Positions 1 through 5,615 are shown, counted from the stretch's first letter. The stretch: 5,800 nt of DNA from Mycobacterium sp. (GCA_018500005.2 JAHBAP020000247.1:1-5800); one strand, 5' to 3'. Numbers and translations: made by a program. The notes: a model not told the origin generated them from the letters alone.

Positions 1-97
1 CGGGAATCGGATGACCACCGGTTTGGCGACCCCGACAGTGGAGCCAACCGCGGGCTCCACTGTCGGGGTCGCCAAACCGGTGGTCATCCGATTCCCG
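1..97. repeat. Perfect 45-bp inverted repeat (fold-back) at the left edge
   Basis: Positions 1-45 are the exact reverse complement of 53-97, with a 7-nt loop (46-52, aaccgcg). The right arm is ordinary coding sequence: it encodes the [12 protein letters not shown] stretch conserved in mycobacterial L,D-transpeptidases. The left arm is therefore probably the copy. A perfect 45-bp palindrome inside a conserved gene, starting at base 1, is what a chimeric fold-back read or a misassembled contig end gives. A true hairpin telomere or an inverted duplication is the less likely alternative. The repeat is seen directly; its artefactual nature is inferred. Confidence 0.97.
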
Positions 98-715
98 CAA
101 CCGGTTATCGACCGCACCGCCGCGGAATCAGCGGTCCGGATCACACCGGCGCTTCCCGGAAAGTTTTACTGGCTCAGCGACACCCAGCTTCGCTGGCGCC
201 CCCTGAGCTTCTGGCCGGCCCGAACCGCAGTCACCGTTGACGCCGCGGGAACGCGCAGCACCTTCACCATCGGCGACTCCCTGGTCGCCACCGTCAACGA
301 CGCGACCCACCAGATGCAGATCCTGCGCAACGGCGTGCCGGAGCGGACCTTCCCGGTCTCGATGGGAAAGCGCAAGTACGAAACACCCAACGGGATCTAC
401 TACATCAGCGACAAACACGCCGAGATCTGGATGGACTCCTCCACCTACGGGGTGCCCATTGATTCCCCGGAAGGCTATCGGCTCAAAGTCGCTGACGCGG
501 TGCGTATTTCCAGCAGTGGCCTGTTCGTCCACAGTGCACCGTGGTCGGTTTCCGACCAGGGCAAACGCAACGTAAGCCACGGCTGCATCAACCTCAGCCC
601 CGCCAATGCGCAGTGGTTCTTCGACAACTTCACCAGCGGCGATCCGGTCATCGTGGAGAACACCGCCGGCGGCACGTTCCTCGGCGGCGACGCCTACGAC
701 GACTGGCAGCGCTGA
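2..715 (+). CDS. L,D-transpeptidase (YkuD family, LdtMt1-like), 5' truncated
   Basis: Makes 3->3 meso-diaminopimelate crosslinks in peptidoglycan outside the membrane, the carbapenem-sensitive activity of the mycobacterial Ldt enzymes. Numbering from the ATG at 11 (234 aa), residues 15-88 form the end of an Ig-like domain ([37 protein letters not shown]). Residues 91-217 form the YkuD catalytic domain. The catalytic signature is complete: H174 in FVHSAPWS and S189-H190-G191-C192 in SHGCINLSP, with C192 the nucleophile; MDSSTYGVP at 141-149 is also typical. From memory, the order and wording best fit M. tuberculosis LdtMt1, which has about 45 more N-terminal residues including the export signal. 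Those are missing here. The ATG at 11 lies in the fold-back arm and has no Shine-Dalgarno, so the first about 12 residues are probably not native; the frame is open to the window edge. It converges with the ATPase gene (7 bp apart). Family call is secure; the paralogue is not. Confidence 0.93.
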   Translation, partial: GNRMTTGLATPTVEPTAGSTVGVAKPVVIRFPQPVIDRTAAESAVRITPALPGKFYWLSDTQLRWRPLSFWPARTAVTVDAAGTRSTFTIGDSLVATVNDATHQMQILRNGVPERTFPVSMGKRKYETPNGIYYISDKHAEIWMDSSTYGVPIDSPEGYRLKVADAVRISSSGLFVHSAPWSVSDQGKRNVSHGCINLSPANAQWFFDNFTSGDPVIVENTAGGTFLGGDAYDDWQR

Positions 716-722
716 GCGGGCC

Positions 723-3206
723 TCACGCCACGGGCGCGGGGACCGAGGACGGGGTTCCTTCAGAGGTGGCCGCCGCGGGCGGCGAGGGCAGCTTGAGCCG
801 TTTGAGCATCAACGCGTTGACCGCCACGATCAAACTTGAGCCCGACATCGACAACGCGGCGATCTCGGGGCGAAGCACCAGTCCGAACAGCGGCTTGAAG
901 ACACCGGCCGCGATGGGCAGCGCGATGACGTTGTAGCCCACCGCCCAGCCCAGGTTCTGGCGCATCTTGCGCAGCGTTCCCCGCCCGATCCGCAACGCGA
1001 TCGGGACATCGAGGGGGTCCGAGCGCATCAACACCAGATCGGCGGTCTCGATCGCCACGTCGGTGCCCGCGCCGATCGCCACCCCGAGGTCGGCCTGGGC
1101 CAACGCCGGGGCGTCGTTGACGCCGTCACCGACCATCGCGACCTTCTTGCCCTGGGCCTGCAGCTCGGCGATCTTGGCCGCTTTGTCGCCGGGCAGCACG
1201 TCGGCGATGACGGTGTCGATGCCGAGCTGGCCGGCGATGCGCTCCGCGGTCGCCTGGTTGTCCCCGCTGAGCATCACCACCTGCACATCCAGATCGTGCA
1301 ACGCGGCCACCGCCGCCGCCGAGGTCTCCCGCGCCGCATCGGCCAGCGCGATCACGCCCACCCCTCGTCCGTCCACCGCCACCAGTACGGCGGTGCGGCC
1401 CGAGGACGCCAGCTCGTCACGGCGGCTCATCGGCGCACCGAAACCGAGGCACGCCTCGATCATCAGCTTGCGGTTGCCCACCGCCACCCGCCGGCCGGCC
1501 ACCGTGGCGGTCGCCCCGTGTCCGGGCACGTTGCGAAACCCCGTCAACGCCGCCGGGGCGGCCCCCCGTTCGGTGGCGTAGCGCACGATCGCCGCGGCCA
1601 GGGGATGTTCGGATTCGCGCTCCACCGCCGCCACCACGGTGAGCAGCTCTTCCTCGCCGATGCCCTCGACCACCAGATCGGTGACCTCCGGTTCGCCCTT
1701 GGTCAACGTGCCGGTCTTGTCCATCACGACGGTGTCGATGCGCGCCGAGGTCTCCAGGGCGGTGGCGTTTTTGAACAGCACCCCCCGTTTGGCGCCCAGT
1801 CCGGTGCCGACCATGATCGCCGTCGGCGTCGCCAGCCCGAGGGCGTCCGGGCAGGTGATGACCACGACGGTGATCGCGAACAGCAGCGCGGCCTGGACCC
1901 CCGCCCCGACGCCCCACCACACCAAAAACGTTGCGGTGCCGCCCAACAGCGCAACCAGCACCAACCAGAACGCGGCCCGGTCAGCCAGCCGCTGTCCCGG
2001 CGCCTTGGAATTCTGGGCCTCCTGCACCATCGCCACGATCTGCGCCAGCACGGTGTCCGACCCGACCTTGGTGGCCCGCACCCGCAACGTGCCGGTGGTG
2101 TTGATCGAGGCCCCGATCACTTCCGAGCCCACCGCCTTGGACACCGGCAGGCTCTCCCCGGTGACCATCGACTCATCGACTTCGGAGGCGCCGTCCTCGA
2201 CGGTGCCGTCGACGGGGATCTTGGCCCCCGGCCGGATCAACAGCAGATCCCCGGCCACCACCTCGGCGGTGGGCACTTCCACGGGTTCTCCGTCGCGCAC
2301 CACGACCGCCATCGGGGGTGCCAATTCCAGCAGGGTGCGGATCGCCTCGTTCGCCCCGCCGCGGGCCCGCATCTCAAACCAATGGCCCAGCAGCACAAAG
2401 GTGGCCAGAACCGAGGCGGCTTCGTAGAACACCTCGCCGCCGCCGGTCAGCGTCACCACCACGCTGTAGAGCCATCCGGCCCCGATCGCGACGGCGACGA
2501 GCACCATCATGTCCAGCGTGCGGGCCCGCAGCGCCCGCCATGCGCCGTCGAAGAAGATCCACGACGAGTAGAAGATCACCGGCAGGCTCAACAGCAGCGA
2601 GAAGACATCGTCGCGCAGGCCGAACGGGGCCGGGAGCCGGAAGCCGAGCATGTCGCGGCCCATCGGGGAGAACAACATGATCGGGATCGACAACACCAGC
2701 GCCACCAGGAACCGGTTGCGCATGTCAGCGACCATGGCCTGCATCGACATCCCGCCATGACCGCCATGACCCATCACGTCGTGCGGCGAGGGCTGCCCGG
2801 CCTGCCCGTGCGGGTGGCCGCCGGCGCCCCCGGAGGGGTGCCCATCGTGACCGCCGTGTGCCTGGCCCGCCGGATGCCCCCCGGCGTGGACCGGCTCGCT
2901 CATCGGCTCACAGACGTGATCGGGTACCGAGCGGCCGGCACAGTGAAACCCGCAGTCACGCACCCATCCCGACAACTCCGCGACCGAGGTGACCTGCGGG
3001 TCGTAGACGACCGTCGCGGTCTGGTTGACCGCATTGGCCTGCACCGAGGTGACCCCCGGCCGCCGGGCCAGCGCCGACTCGACCACGGCCCCGGAGGTGG
3101 CCCAGTGCAGGCCGCCGACGTCCAAAATCGCGGTCGACGTCATCGCCCGAGCCCGACTCGGCGACCCCGGCCCAACCGGCTTTGCACCCCTGTTTCCCGG
3201 CGGCAT
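723..3206 (-). CDS. CopB-like heavy-metal (probably copper) translocating P1B-type ATPase with CPD motif
   Basis: An 827-aa inner-membrane metal exporter driven by ATP. Order: degenerate HMA-like fold (about 25-90) in which GMTCxxC is replaced by GLHWATS; Cys at 85, 89 and 99; a linker (97-150) with 11 His, then Met 153/155/158; TM1-4 (about 165-279); actuator with TGES (349-352); TM5-6 (about 411-462) with C452-P453-D454; phosphorylation DKTGT (D496); nucleotide-binding SEHP (532-535); GDGVNDAP (693-700); TM7 with Y758-N759; TM8 with MSGSS (787-791). The NLGWAVGYN and MSxSS wording and the His-rich N terminus resemble CopB (P1B-3) pumps, but those have CPH where this has CPD, so the substrate and its redox state are uncertain. 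Copper is favoured by the csoR/copZ/copA neighbours. The ATG at 3206 is preceded by GGGAGG four nt upstream. M22 (ATG at 3143) also fits, as the HMA starts just after it, but has no Shine-Dalgarno. It is not CtpV, whose N terminus differs. Function confidence is high; the metal is inferred. Confidence 0.95.
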   Translation of the reverse strand: MPPGNRGAKPVGPGSPSRARAMTSTAILDVGGLHWATSGAVVESALARRPGVTSVQANAVNQTATVVYDPQVTSVAELSGWVRDCGFHCAGRSVPDHVCEPMSEPVHAGGHPAGQAHGGHDGHPSGGAGGHPHGQAGQPSPHDVMGHGGHGGMSMQAMVADMRNRFLVALVLSIPIMLFSPMGRDMLGFRLPAPFGLRDDVFSLLLSLPVIFYSSWIFFDGAWRALRARTLDMMVLVAVAIGAGWLYSVVVTLTGGGEVFYEAASVLATFVLLGHWFEMRARGGANEAIRTLLELAPPMAVVVRDGEPVEVPTAEVVAGDLLLIRPGAKIPVDGTVEDGASEVDESMVTGESLPVSKAVGSEVIGASINTTGTLRVRATKVGSDTVLAQIVAMVQEAQNSKAPGQRLADRAAFWLVLVALLGGTATFLVWWGVGAGVQAALLFAITVVVITCPDALGLATPTAIMVGTGLGAKRGVLFKNATALETSARIDTVVMDKTGTLTKGEPEVTDLVVEGIGEEELLTVVAAVERESEHPLAAAIVRYATERGAAPAALTGFRNVPGHGATATVAGRRVAVGNRKLMIEACLGFGAPMSRRDELASSGRTAVLVAVDGRGVGVIALADAARETSAAAVAALHDLDVQVVMLSGDNQATAERIAGQLGIDTVIADVLPGDKAAKIAELQAQGKKVAMVGDGVNDAPALAQADLGVAIGAGTDVAIETADLVLMRSDPLDVPIALRIGRGTLRKMRQNLGWAVGYNVIALPIAAGVFKPLFGLVLRPEIAALSMSGSSLIVAVNALMLKRLKLPSPPAAATSEGTPSSVPAPVA

Positions 3207-3216
3207 CTGTCCTCCC

Positions 3217-3245
3217 TCACTGCGACGGCGTTCACTGCGACGGCG
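3217..3245. repeat. 14-bp direct repeat, period 15, in the ATPase leader
   Basis: TCACTGCGACGGCG occurs at 3217-3230 and again at 3232-3245. On the minus strand both copies lie directly upstream of the ATPase Shine-Dalgarno (3211-3216), so they would be in its 5' UTR. The repeat is seen directly. Replication slippage is the simplest origin; a role in translation or protein binding is speculative. Confidence 0.85.
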
Positions 3246-3248
3246 CGG

Positions 3249-3283
3249 AGCTGATGTACTGCCTCACGCCTCACTCATCAGCT
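3249..3283 (-). repeat. Stem-loop in the ATPase leader with an internal 7-bp tandem repeat
   Basis: AGCTGATG (3249-3256) and CATCAGCT (3276-3283) are perfect 8-bp inverted arms around a 19-nt loop. The loop contains GCCTCAC twice in tandem (3261-3267, 3268-3274), which reads GTGAGGC twice on the minus strand. GTGAGG recurs next to the ATPase Shine-Dalgarno. In a transcript of the ATPase this would be a hairpin about 45 nt before the start codon. It has no U-tract, so it is not an obvious terminator. Confidence 0.6.
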
Positions 3284-3396
3284 TTGCCTCCGCGGGTATG
3301 GCCTCCGTCAGGTTTTGACAAACATTCGATGAAGAAAACACCCGGACCGGCCAACACCGCTGCGCCCGTCGCCGGCCACAGCGGTACACGGCAACA

Positions 3397-3417
3397 ACTA
3401 CTAAGAACGATAGTAGT
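3397..3417. promoter_or_regulatory. Candidate operator: ACTACTA-N7-TAGTAGT inverted repeat
   Basis: Perfect 7-bp arms (3397-3403 and 3411-3417) with a 7-nt spacer form a 21-bp dyad, A/T-rich against a G/C-rich background. It sits between the two divergent genes and touches the possible -35 element at 3414-3419. The CTACTA/TAGTAG core recalls the TACTAC/GTAGTA half-sites of BlaI/MecI/CopY-type repressors, but the spacing differs and no such regulator is encoded in the window. The dyad is seen; the operator role is inferred. Confidence 0.45.
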
Positions 3418-3442
3418 CATGGCGGCCTGCGGGGTGTAGCGT
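3414..3442 (+). promoter_or_regulatory. Possible promoter for the small membrane protein gene
   Basis: TAGTCA (3414-3419; 4 of 6 to TTGACA) and TAGCGT (3437-3442; fits the mycobacterial TAnnnT -10) are 17 bp apart. A start near 3449 would leave a leader of about 87 nt. The right arm of the inverted repeat overlaps the -35 element, as a repressor site would. Such matches arise by chance, so support is weak. Confidence 0.3.
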
Positions 3443-3535
3443 GAAATTGGCCGCGCCGATGGCGCATTCGTTGGAATGCCTACCGCCGGCTCGCGGTCAG
3501 AACCGCAGTTTTGCATCGACACGGAGTGATCAACG

Positions 3536-3808
3536 ATGGCGAAATACCTACCGATATACGGGATCGTCGCGGCGGTGGCGGTGATCGGGGCGGTCCTCTT
3601 CGGAGCCACGGCCTCCACGGTCATCATCGCTGTTCTGCTGCTGGCCTGCCCGGCGATGATGTTCATGATGATGGGAATGGGCGGCCATGGCCACGGGTCG
3701 GGCAACACCGGCCCGGCGCAGCACGGCGTCGATGAACCGCGGGCGGCGGGCAGCGACTCGGTGACATCAGACGGTCACCGGCCGCACGACCGCCCCGTGG
3801 AACTCTGA
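3536..3808 (+). CDS. Small Met/His-rich two-helix membrane protein (DUF2933-like)
   Basis: A 90-aa protein of unknown biochemical function. Residues about 6-24 and 27-47 are two hydrophobic helices. The second ends in LLLACPAMMFMMMGMGGHGHG territory: C38-P39, Met at 41, 42, 44, 45, 46 and 48, then H51 and H53. The rest (55-90) is a polar, probably disordered tail with further His (63, 81, 84). A CP followed by Met/His at the end of a helix resembles the small DUF2933 proteins often found in copper and silver resistance clusters, and offers soft thiol, thioether and imidazole ligands for Cu(I). The ATG at 3536 has GGAG nine nt upstream, which fixes the start. It diverges from the CopB-like ATPase across a shared regulatory region and is followed 43 bp later by the deacetylase. 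A metal-binding or ATPase-partner role is inferred; the family assignment is from memory of the motif. Confidence 0.85.
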   Translation: MAKYLPIYGIVAAVAVIGAVLFGATASTVIIAVLLLACPAMMFMMMGMGGHGHGSGNTGPAQHGVDEPRAAGSDSVTSDGHRPHDRPVEL

Positions 3809-3819
3809 GAACCGCGCCG

Positions 3820-3848
3820 CCGCCCACCGCCCGCGCTGGGCTGGGCGG
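3820..3848 (+). other. GC-rich hairpin between the membrane protein and deacetylase genes
   Basis: CCGCCCA (3820-3826) pairs with TGGGCGG (3842-3848), and after a CC bulge GCCC (3829-3832) pairs with GGGC (3838-3841) around a 5-nt loop: 11 base pairs, nearly all G-C. No U-tract follows. It ends 3 nt before the TTG start of the deacetylase and contains the only purine-rich stretch (GGGCGGG) that could act as that gene's ribosome-binding site. It may limit read-through or translation of the deacetylase. Confidence 0.55.
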
Positions 3849-3851
3849 GCA

Positions 3852-4745
3852 TTGTCGGATGACCCGGTGACGGCGCACAGCGACCCCCGTCGACCGCGGA
3901 TCGGGGGACGGGGGGCTGTTGCCGGGCTGGTTGGCGTCGTCGTCGCGGCCGCGGCCCTGCTCGTGGCAACCAGCAGGGGTGAGGCCGACCCCGATGACGT
4001 CGACTGCAGCCACGCCAAGTGCGTCGCCCTGACCTTCGACGACGGCCCCACCCCCTTCACCGACCGACTTCTGCGCGTCCTGGCCGACAACGACGCCAAA
4101 GCCACCTTTTTTCTGATCGGCAACAAGGTCACCCGCGATCCGGGCATCACCCGGCGTATCGCTGAGGCCGGCATGGAGATCGGCAACCACAGCTGGGAAC
4201 ACCCCAACATGACCACCATCTCCGAAGGGGAGATCCCCGCCCAGCTCAGCAGGGCGAGTGCGGCGATCAGCGCCGTGACCGGCCGTCAGCCGCGGTTATT
4301 CCGCCCCGCTGGAGGGCTGTCCAACGACGCGGTCCGCGCCGAGGAGGGCCGGCAGGGATTGTCCGAAATCCTCTGGGACGTCATCCCGTTCGACTGGATC
4401 AACGACTCCAACACCGCAGCCACCGTCTACATGCTCACCACGCAGATCAAGCCCGGCTCCGTGGTGCTGATGCACGACACCTACTCCAGCACCGTCGACA
4501 TCGTCTACCAGTTCCTGCCCGTGCTGAAGGCCAACGGCTACCACATGGTCACCGTCAGTCACCTGCTCGGCCCACGCAGCCCGGGCACCAGCTACGGCGG
4601 CCGGGAAAACGGACCGCCCGCCAATGACATCACCTCCATACCGGCCTCCGAGATTCCGCCGCTGCCGGCCACCCCGTCCCCCAAACCGGCACCCAACCTC
4701 CCGATCACCGATATCCCCGGCCAGGATCCGGGCGGCCCACGATGA
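3852..4745 (+). CDS. Secreted polysaccharide (peptidoglycan-type) deacetylase, CE4/NodB family
   Basis: Predicted metal-dependent hydrolase removing acetyl groups from N-acetylated glycan, probably peptidoglycan, outside the membrane. Of 297 aa, residues about 20-40 form one hydrophobic segment after Arg-rich RRPRIGGR: a signal peptide or N-terminal anchor. The NodB domain spans about 57-240. Motif 1 is TFDDGP (61-66: base D63, metal ligand D64) and motif 2 is H113-SWE-H117. Motif 3 is RPAGG at 151-155 where RPPYG is usual. Motif 4 is WDVIPFDW (175-182) and motif 5 is VLMHD (205-209, H208). C52 and C57 just before the domain could form a disulfide. A Pro-rich tail (about 263-297) suits a wall-spanning segment. 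The start is TTG at 3852; GTG at 3867 is the alternative, and neither has a strong Shine-Dalgarno. The ATG at 3859 is out of frame. It probably shares a transcript with the small membrane protein and converges with csoR (41-bp gap, no clear terminator). Activity is secure by motifs; the substrate is inferred. Confidence 0.93.
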   Translation: MSDDPVTAHSDPRRPRIGGRGAVAGLVGVVVAAAALLVATSRGEADPDDVDCSHAKCVALTFDDGPTPFTDRLLRVLADNDAKATFFLIGNKVTRDPGITRRIAEAGMEIGNHSWEHPNMTTISEGEIPAQLSRASAAISAVTGRQPRLFRPAGGLSNDAVRAEEGRQGLSEILWDVIPFDWINDSNTAATVYMLTTQIKPGSVVLMHDTYSSTVDIVYQFLPVLKANGYHMVTVSHLLGPRSPGTSYGGRENGPPANDITSIPASEIPPLPATPSPKPAPNLPITDIPGQDPGGPR

Positions 4746-4786
4746 CCAACGCGGCCGCCGCACTACGCCGCAGTGGTGTGCGACGA

Positions 4787-5095
4787 CTACGAACGAAGCA
4801 GCCGGGCAATGGCGGCGGTGGCCTCGGCGAGCTTGGCCTGCGCGTGGGCGCTGTCGCCGGCAGCAGCGGCGTCGACGACACAGTGGCCGATGTGATCGGA
4901 CAGCAGGCCCAGCGCAACAGCCTGCAGAGCCTTGGTCATCGCCGACACCTGCGTGATGATGTCGATGCAGTACTGCTCTTCTTCGACCATCCGCTGCAGG
5001 CCGCGCGCCTGCCCCTCGATGCGGCGCAACCGCGCGAGATAGTCCTGCCGGGACCGGATGTATCCCTGCCCAGCTGCGTCGGACTCCGCGCTCAT
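4787..5095 (-). CDS. csoR: CsoR-family copper-sensing transcriptional repressor
   Basis: A 102-aa all-helical repressor that dissociates from DNA on binding Cu(I). The ligand set is complete: C43, H68 and C72 (44, 69, 73 if counted from the GTG), with the 25- and 4-residue spacing of M. tuberculosis CsoR C36/H61/C65. The YLARLRRIEGQARGLQRM helix is the family hallmark carrying DNA-contact Arg residues, and the tyrosine just before the first Cys is conserved too. The ATG at 5095 has GGGAGG about 7 nt upstream; the adjacent GTG at 5098 would be 4 nt away and is the alternative. It is divergent from the copZ-like gene, with a CsoR-type operator in the 181-bp gap, so autoregulation and control of copZ/copA are expected. 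RicR, a mycobacterial paralogue with the same ligands, cannot be excluded by sequence alone. Confidence 0.96.
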   Translation of the reverse strand: MSAESDAAGQGYIRSRQDYLARLRRIEGQARGLQRMVEEEQYCIDIITQVSAMTKALQAVALGLLSDHIGHCVVDAAAAGDSAHAQAKLAEATAAIARLLRS

Positions 5096-5107
5096 CACCC
5101 ACCCTCC

Positions 5108-5153
5108 CGGTTCGGGGATGTCTCCCCACCGAAACTACCCGGGCCGACCCGGG
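5108..5153. other. Two adjacent inverted repeats in the csoR leader
   Basis: The first is CGGT-tc-GGGGA (5108-5118), which pairs with TCCCC-ACCG (5123-5131) around the loop TGTC. It adjoins the csoR Shine-Dalgarno region, which lies at 5099-5107. The second is CCCGGG at 5138-5143 and 5148-5153 around a 4-nt loop. If csoR is transcribed from near the operator both would be in its 5' UTR. Short GC stems are common at this base composition, so a function is uncertain. Confidence 0.4.
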
Positions 5154-5204
5154 ACAACCTGACCGGTGAGGCGCGCGCACGCACAGTGCGGCGGAAGACA
5201 GCAC

Positions 5205-5231
5205 GGGACATATACCCCATGGGGGTATACA
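5205..5231 (+). promoter_or_regulatory. Possible promoter of the copZ-copA operon
   Basis: TATACA (5226-5231) is a good -10 element. Its best upstream partner is GGGACA (5205-5210; 4 of 6 to TTGACA) with a short 15-bp spacer filled by the CsoR-type operator. A start near 5238 would give a leader of about 39 nt. An operator lying between and over the promoter elements is the expected arrangement for repression by occlusion. Confidence 0.45.
5211..5229. promoter_or_regulatory. CsoR-type operator
   Basis: TATACCCC (5211-5218) and GGGGTATA (5222-5229) form a perfect 8+8 dyad with a 3-nt centre (ATG). This matches the known copper-responsive CsoR/RicR boxes built on TACCC and GGGTA halves. It lies 47 nt before the copZ start and about 115 nt before the csoR start, so it can serve both divergent genes. 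Confidence 0.88.
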
Positions 5232-5276
5232 CTGTGGGGGTGGCCCCCGCGGGGCGCACAGGAGAAAGGGAGAGAA

Positions 5277-5540
5277 ATGACTGTGACCATCTACAACGTC
5301 AAGGGCATGACCTGCGGGCACTGCGTGTCCACGGTGACATCGGCGGTGGGTGCCGTCCCAGAAGTGAGCGATGTGGAGGTCGATCTGGCCGCCGGTACGG
5401 TCACCGTGTCCGGGTCAGCGTCTGAACAGTCTGTGGCGCAGGCGATCTCGGAATCGGGCTACGAAGTCGACGCGGCGGGCGGCACGACGGCGCTGCCGCT
5501 GAACACCTCGGGTGGCGGCTGCGGGTGCGGCTGCGGGTGA
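5277..5540 (+). CDS. copZ: CopZ-like Cu(I) metallochaperone (HMA domain) with Cys-rich tail
   Basis: An 87-aa cytoplasmic protein expected to carry Cu(I) to the ATPase encoded next and to exchange copper with CsoR. Residues 1-66 are one ferredoxin-like HMA domain with the binding motif M11-T-C13-G-H-C16; GHC is the usual CopZ-type wording. After GYEVDAAGG comes a short linker and an unusual end, GGGCGCGCG, giving C82, C84 and C86 in alternation with Gly. Such a tail could hold additional Cu(I). The ATG at 5277 follows a purine-rich stretch with GGGAG 4 nt upstream and AGGAG further back; the open frame reaches upstream to 5166 but crosses the operator and promoter, so the longer starts are rejected. 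The copA-type gene follows after 75 bp on the same strand, presumably in one operon repressed by CsoR. Confidence 0.94.
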   Translation: MTVTIYNVKGMTCGHCVSTVTSAVGAVPEVSDVEVDLAAGTVTVSGSASEQSVAQAISESGYEVDAAGGTTALPLNTSGGGCGCGCG

Positions 5541-5542
5541 AC

Positions 5543-5585
5543 CGCACCGCAGTGGAGGTCAACCCGGTGCGCCGGTCGTCCCGGC
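5543..5585 (+). other. Overlapping stem-loops between copZ and the copA-type gene
   Basis: CGCACCG (5543-5549) pairs with CGGTGCG (5565-5571) around a 15-nt loop, starting 2 nt after the copZ stop. GCCGG (5571-5575) pairs with CCGGC (5581-5585). They share base 5571, so complete forms are mutually exclusive. No U-tract follows. They could stabilise the copZ message or reduce read-through, setting the chaperone-to-pump ratio; this is speculative. Confidence 0.4.
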
Positions 5586-5615
5586 CGATGTCTGACTGAG
5601 AGGGAAGTGTCCACG

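Larger units (their letters stand above)
3207..3535. promoter_or_regulatory. Divergent intergenic region between the ATPase and the small membrane protein
   Basis: This 329-bp region has no convincing gene; the reading frames crossing it lack Shine-Dalgarno sites and family resemblance. It holds the ATPase ribosome-binding site (GGGAGG on the minus strand, 3211-3216), a 14-bp direct repeat, a stem-loop with a 7-bp tandem repeat in the ATPase leader, an ACTACTA/TAGTAGT inverted repeat, and a possible plus-strand promoter. The stretch 3285-3400 shows no further structure I can support, apart from a lone half-site-like GGGTAT near 3294. No full CsoR-type box (TACCCC..GGGGTA) is present here, unlike the csoR-copZ gap. 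Confidence 0.7.

Noticed and set aside
1..97. Hairpin telomere of a linear replicon
   Set aside because: The palindrome lies within a conserved coding sequence; a fold-back artefact explains it more simply, though reads are needed to be sure.
723..3206. Identification of the ATPase as mycobacterial CtpV
   Set aside because: The N terminus, His-rich linker and CPD motif do not fit CtpV as I know it.
1296..3254. 652-aa open frame on the plus strand opposite the ATPase
   Set aside because: It is a high-GC antisense frame full of Arg, His, Gly and Pro low-complexity sequence, with no family motif, and the other strand has every P-type ATPase motif.
3315..3320. Exact TTGACA as a plus-strand -35 element
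   Set aside because: No acceptable -10 hexamer is found 16-18 bp downstream; the region there is aacacccgg.
3271..3708. 145-aa minus-strand frame across the divergent intergenic region
   Set aside because: It overlaps the small membrane protein gene in antisense and the candidate operator, and matches nothing I recognise.
4759..4782. Imperfect dyad (CGCAC...GTGCG) as a terminator between the deacetylase and csoR genes
   Set aside because: Only five continuous pairs with mismatches inside and no U-tract on either strand.
5236..5248. GGGGG-TGG-CCCCC stem in the copZ leader as a riboswitch
   Set aside because: A lone 5-bp stem with a 3-nt loop near the expected transcription start is too small, and no known riboswitch core is present.
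4296..5321. 341-aa minus-strand frame spanning the deacetylase end, csoR and the operator
   Set aside because: It overlaps three well-supported features in another frame and has no recognisable domain or ribosome-binding site.
4742..5425. 227-aa plus-strand frame beginning at the deacetylase stop
   Set aside because: It runs antisense to csoR and through the CsoR operator; composition looks like a shadow frame.
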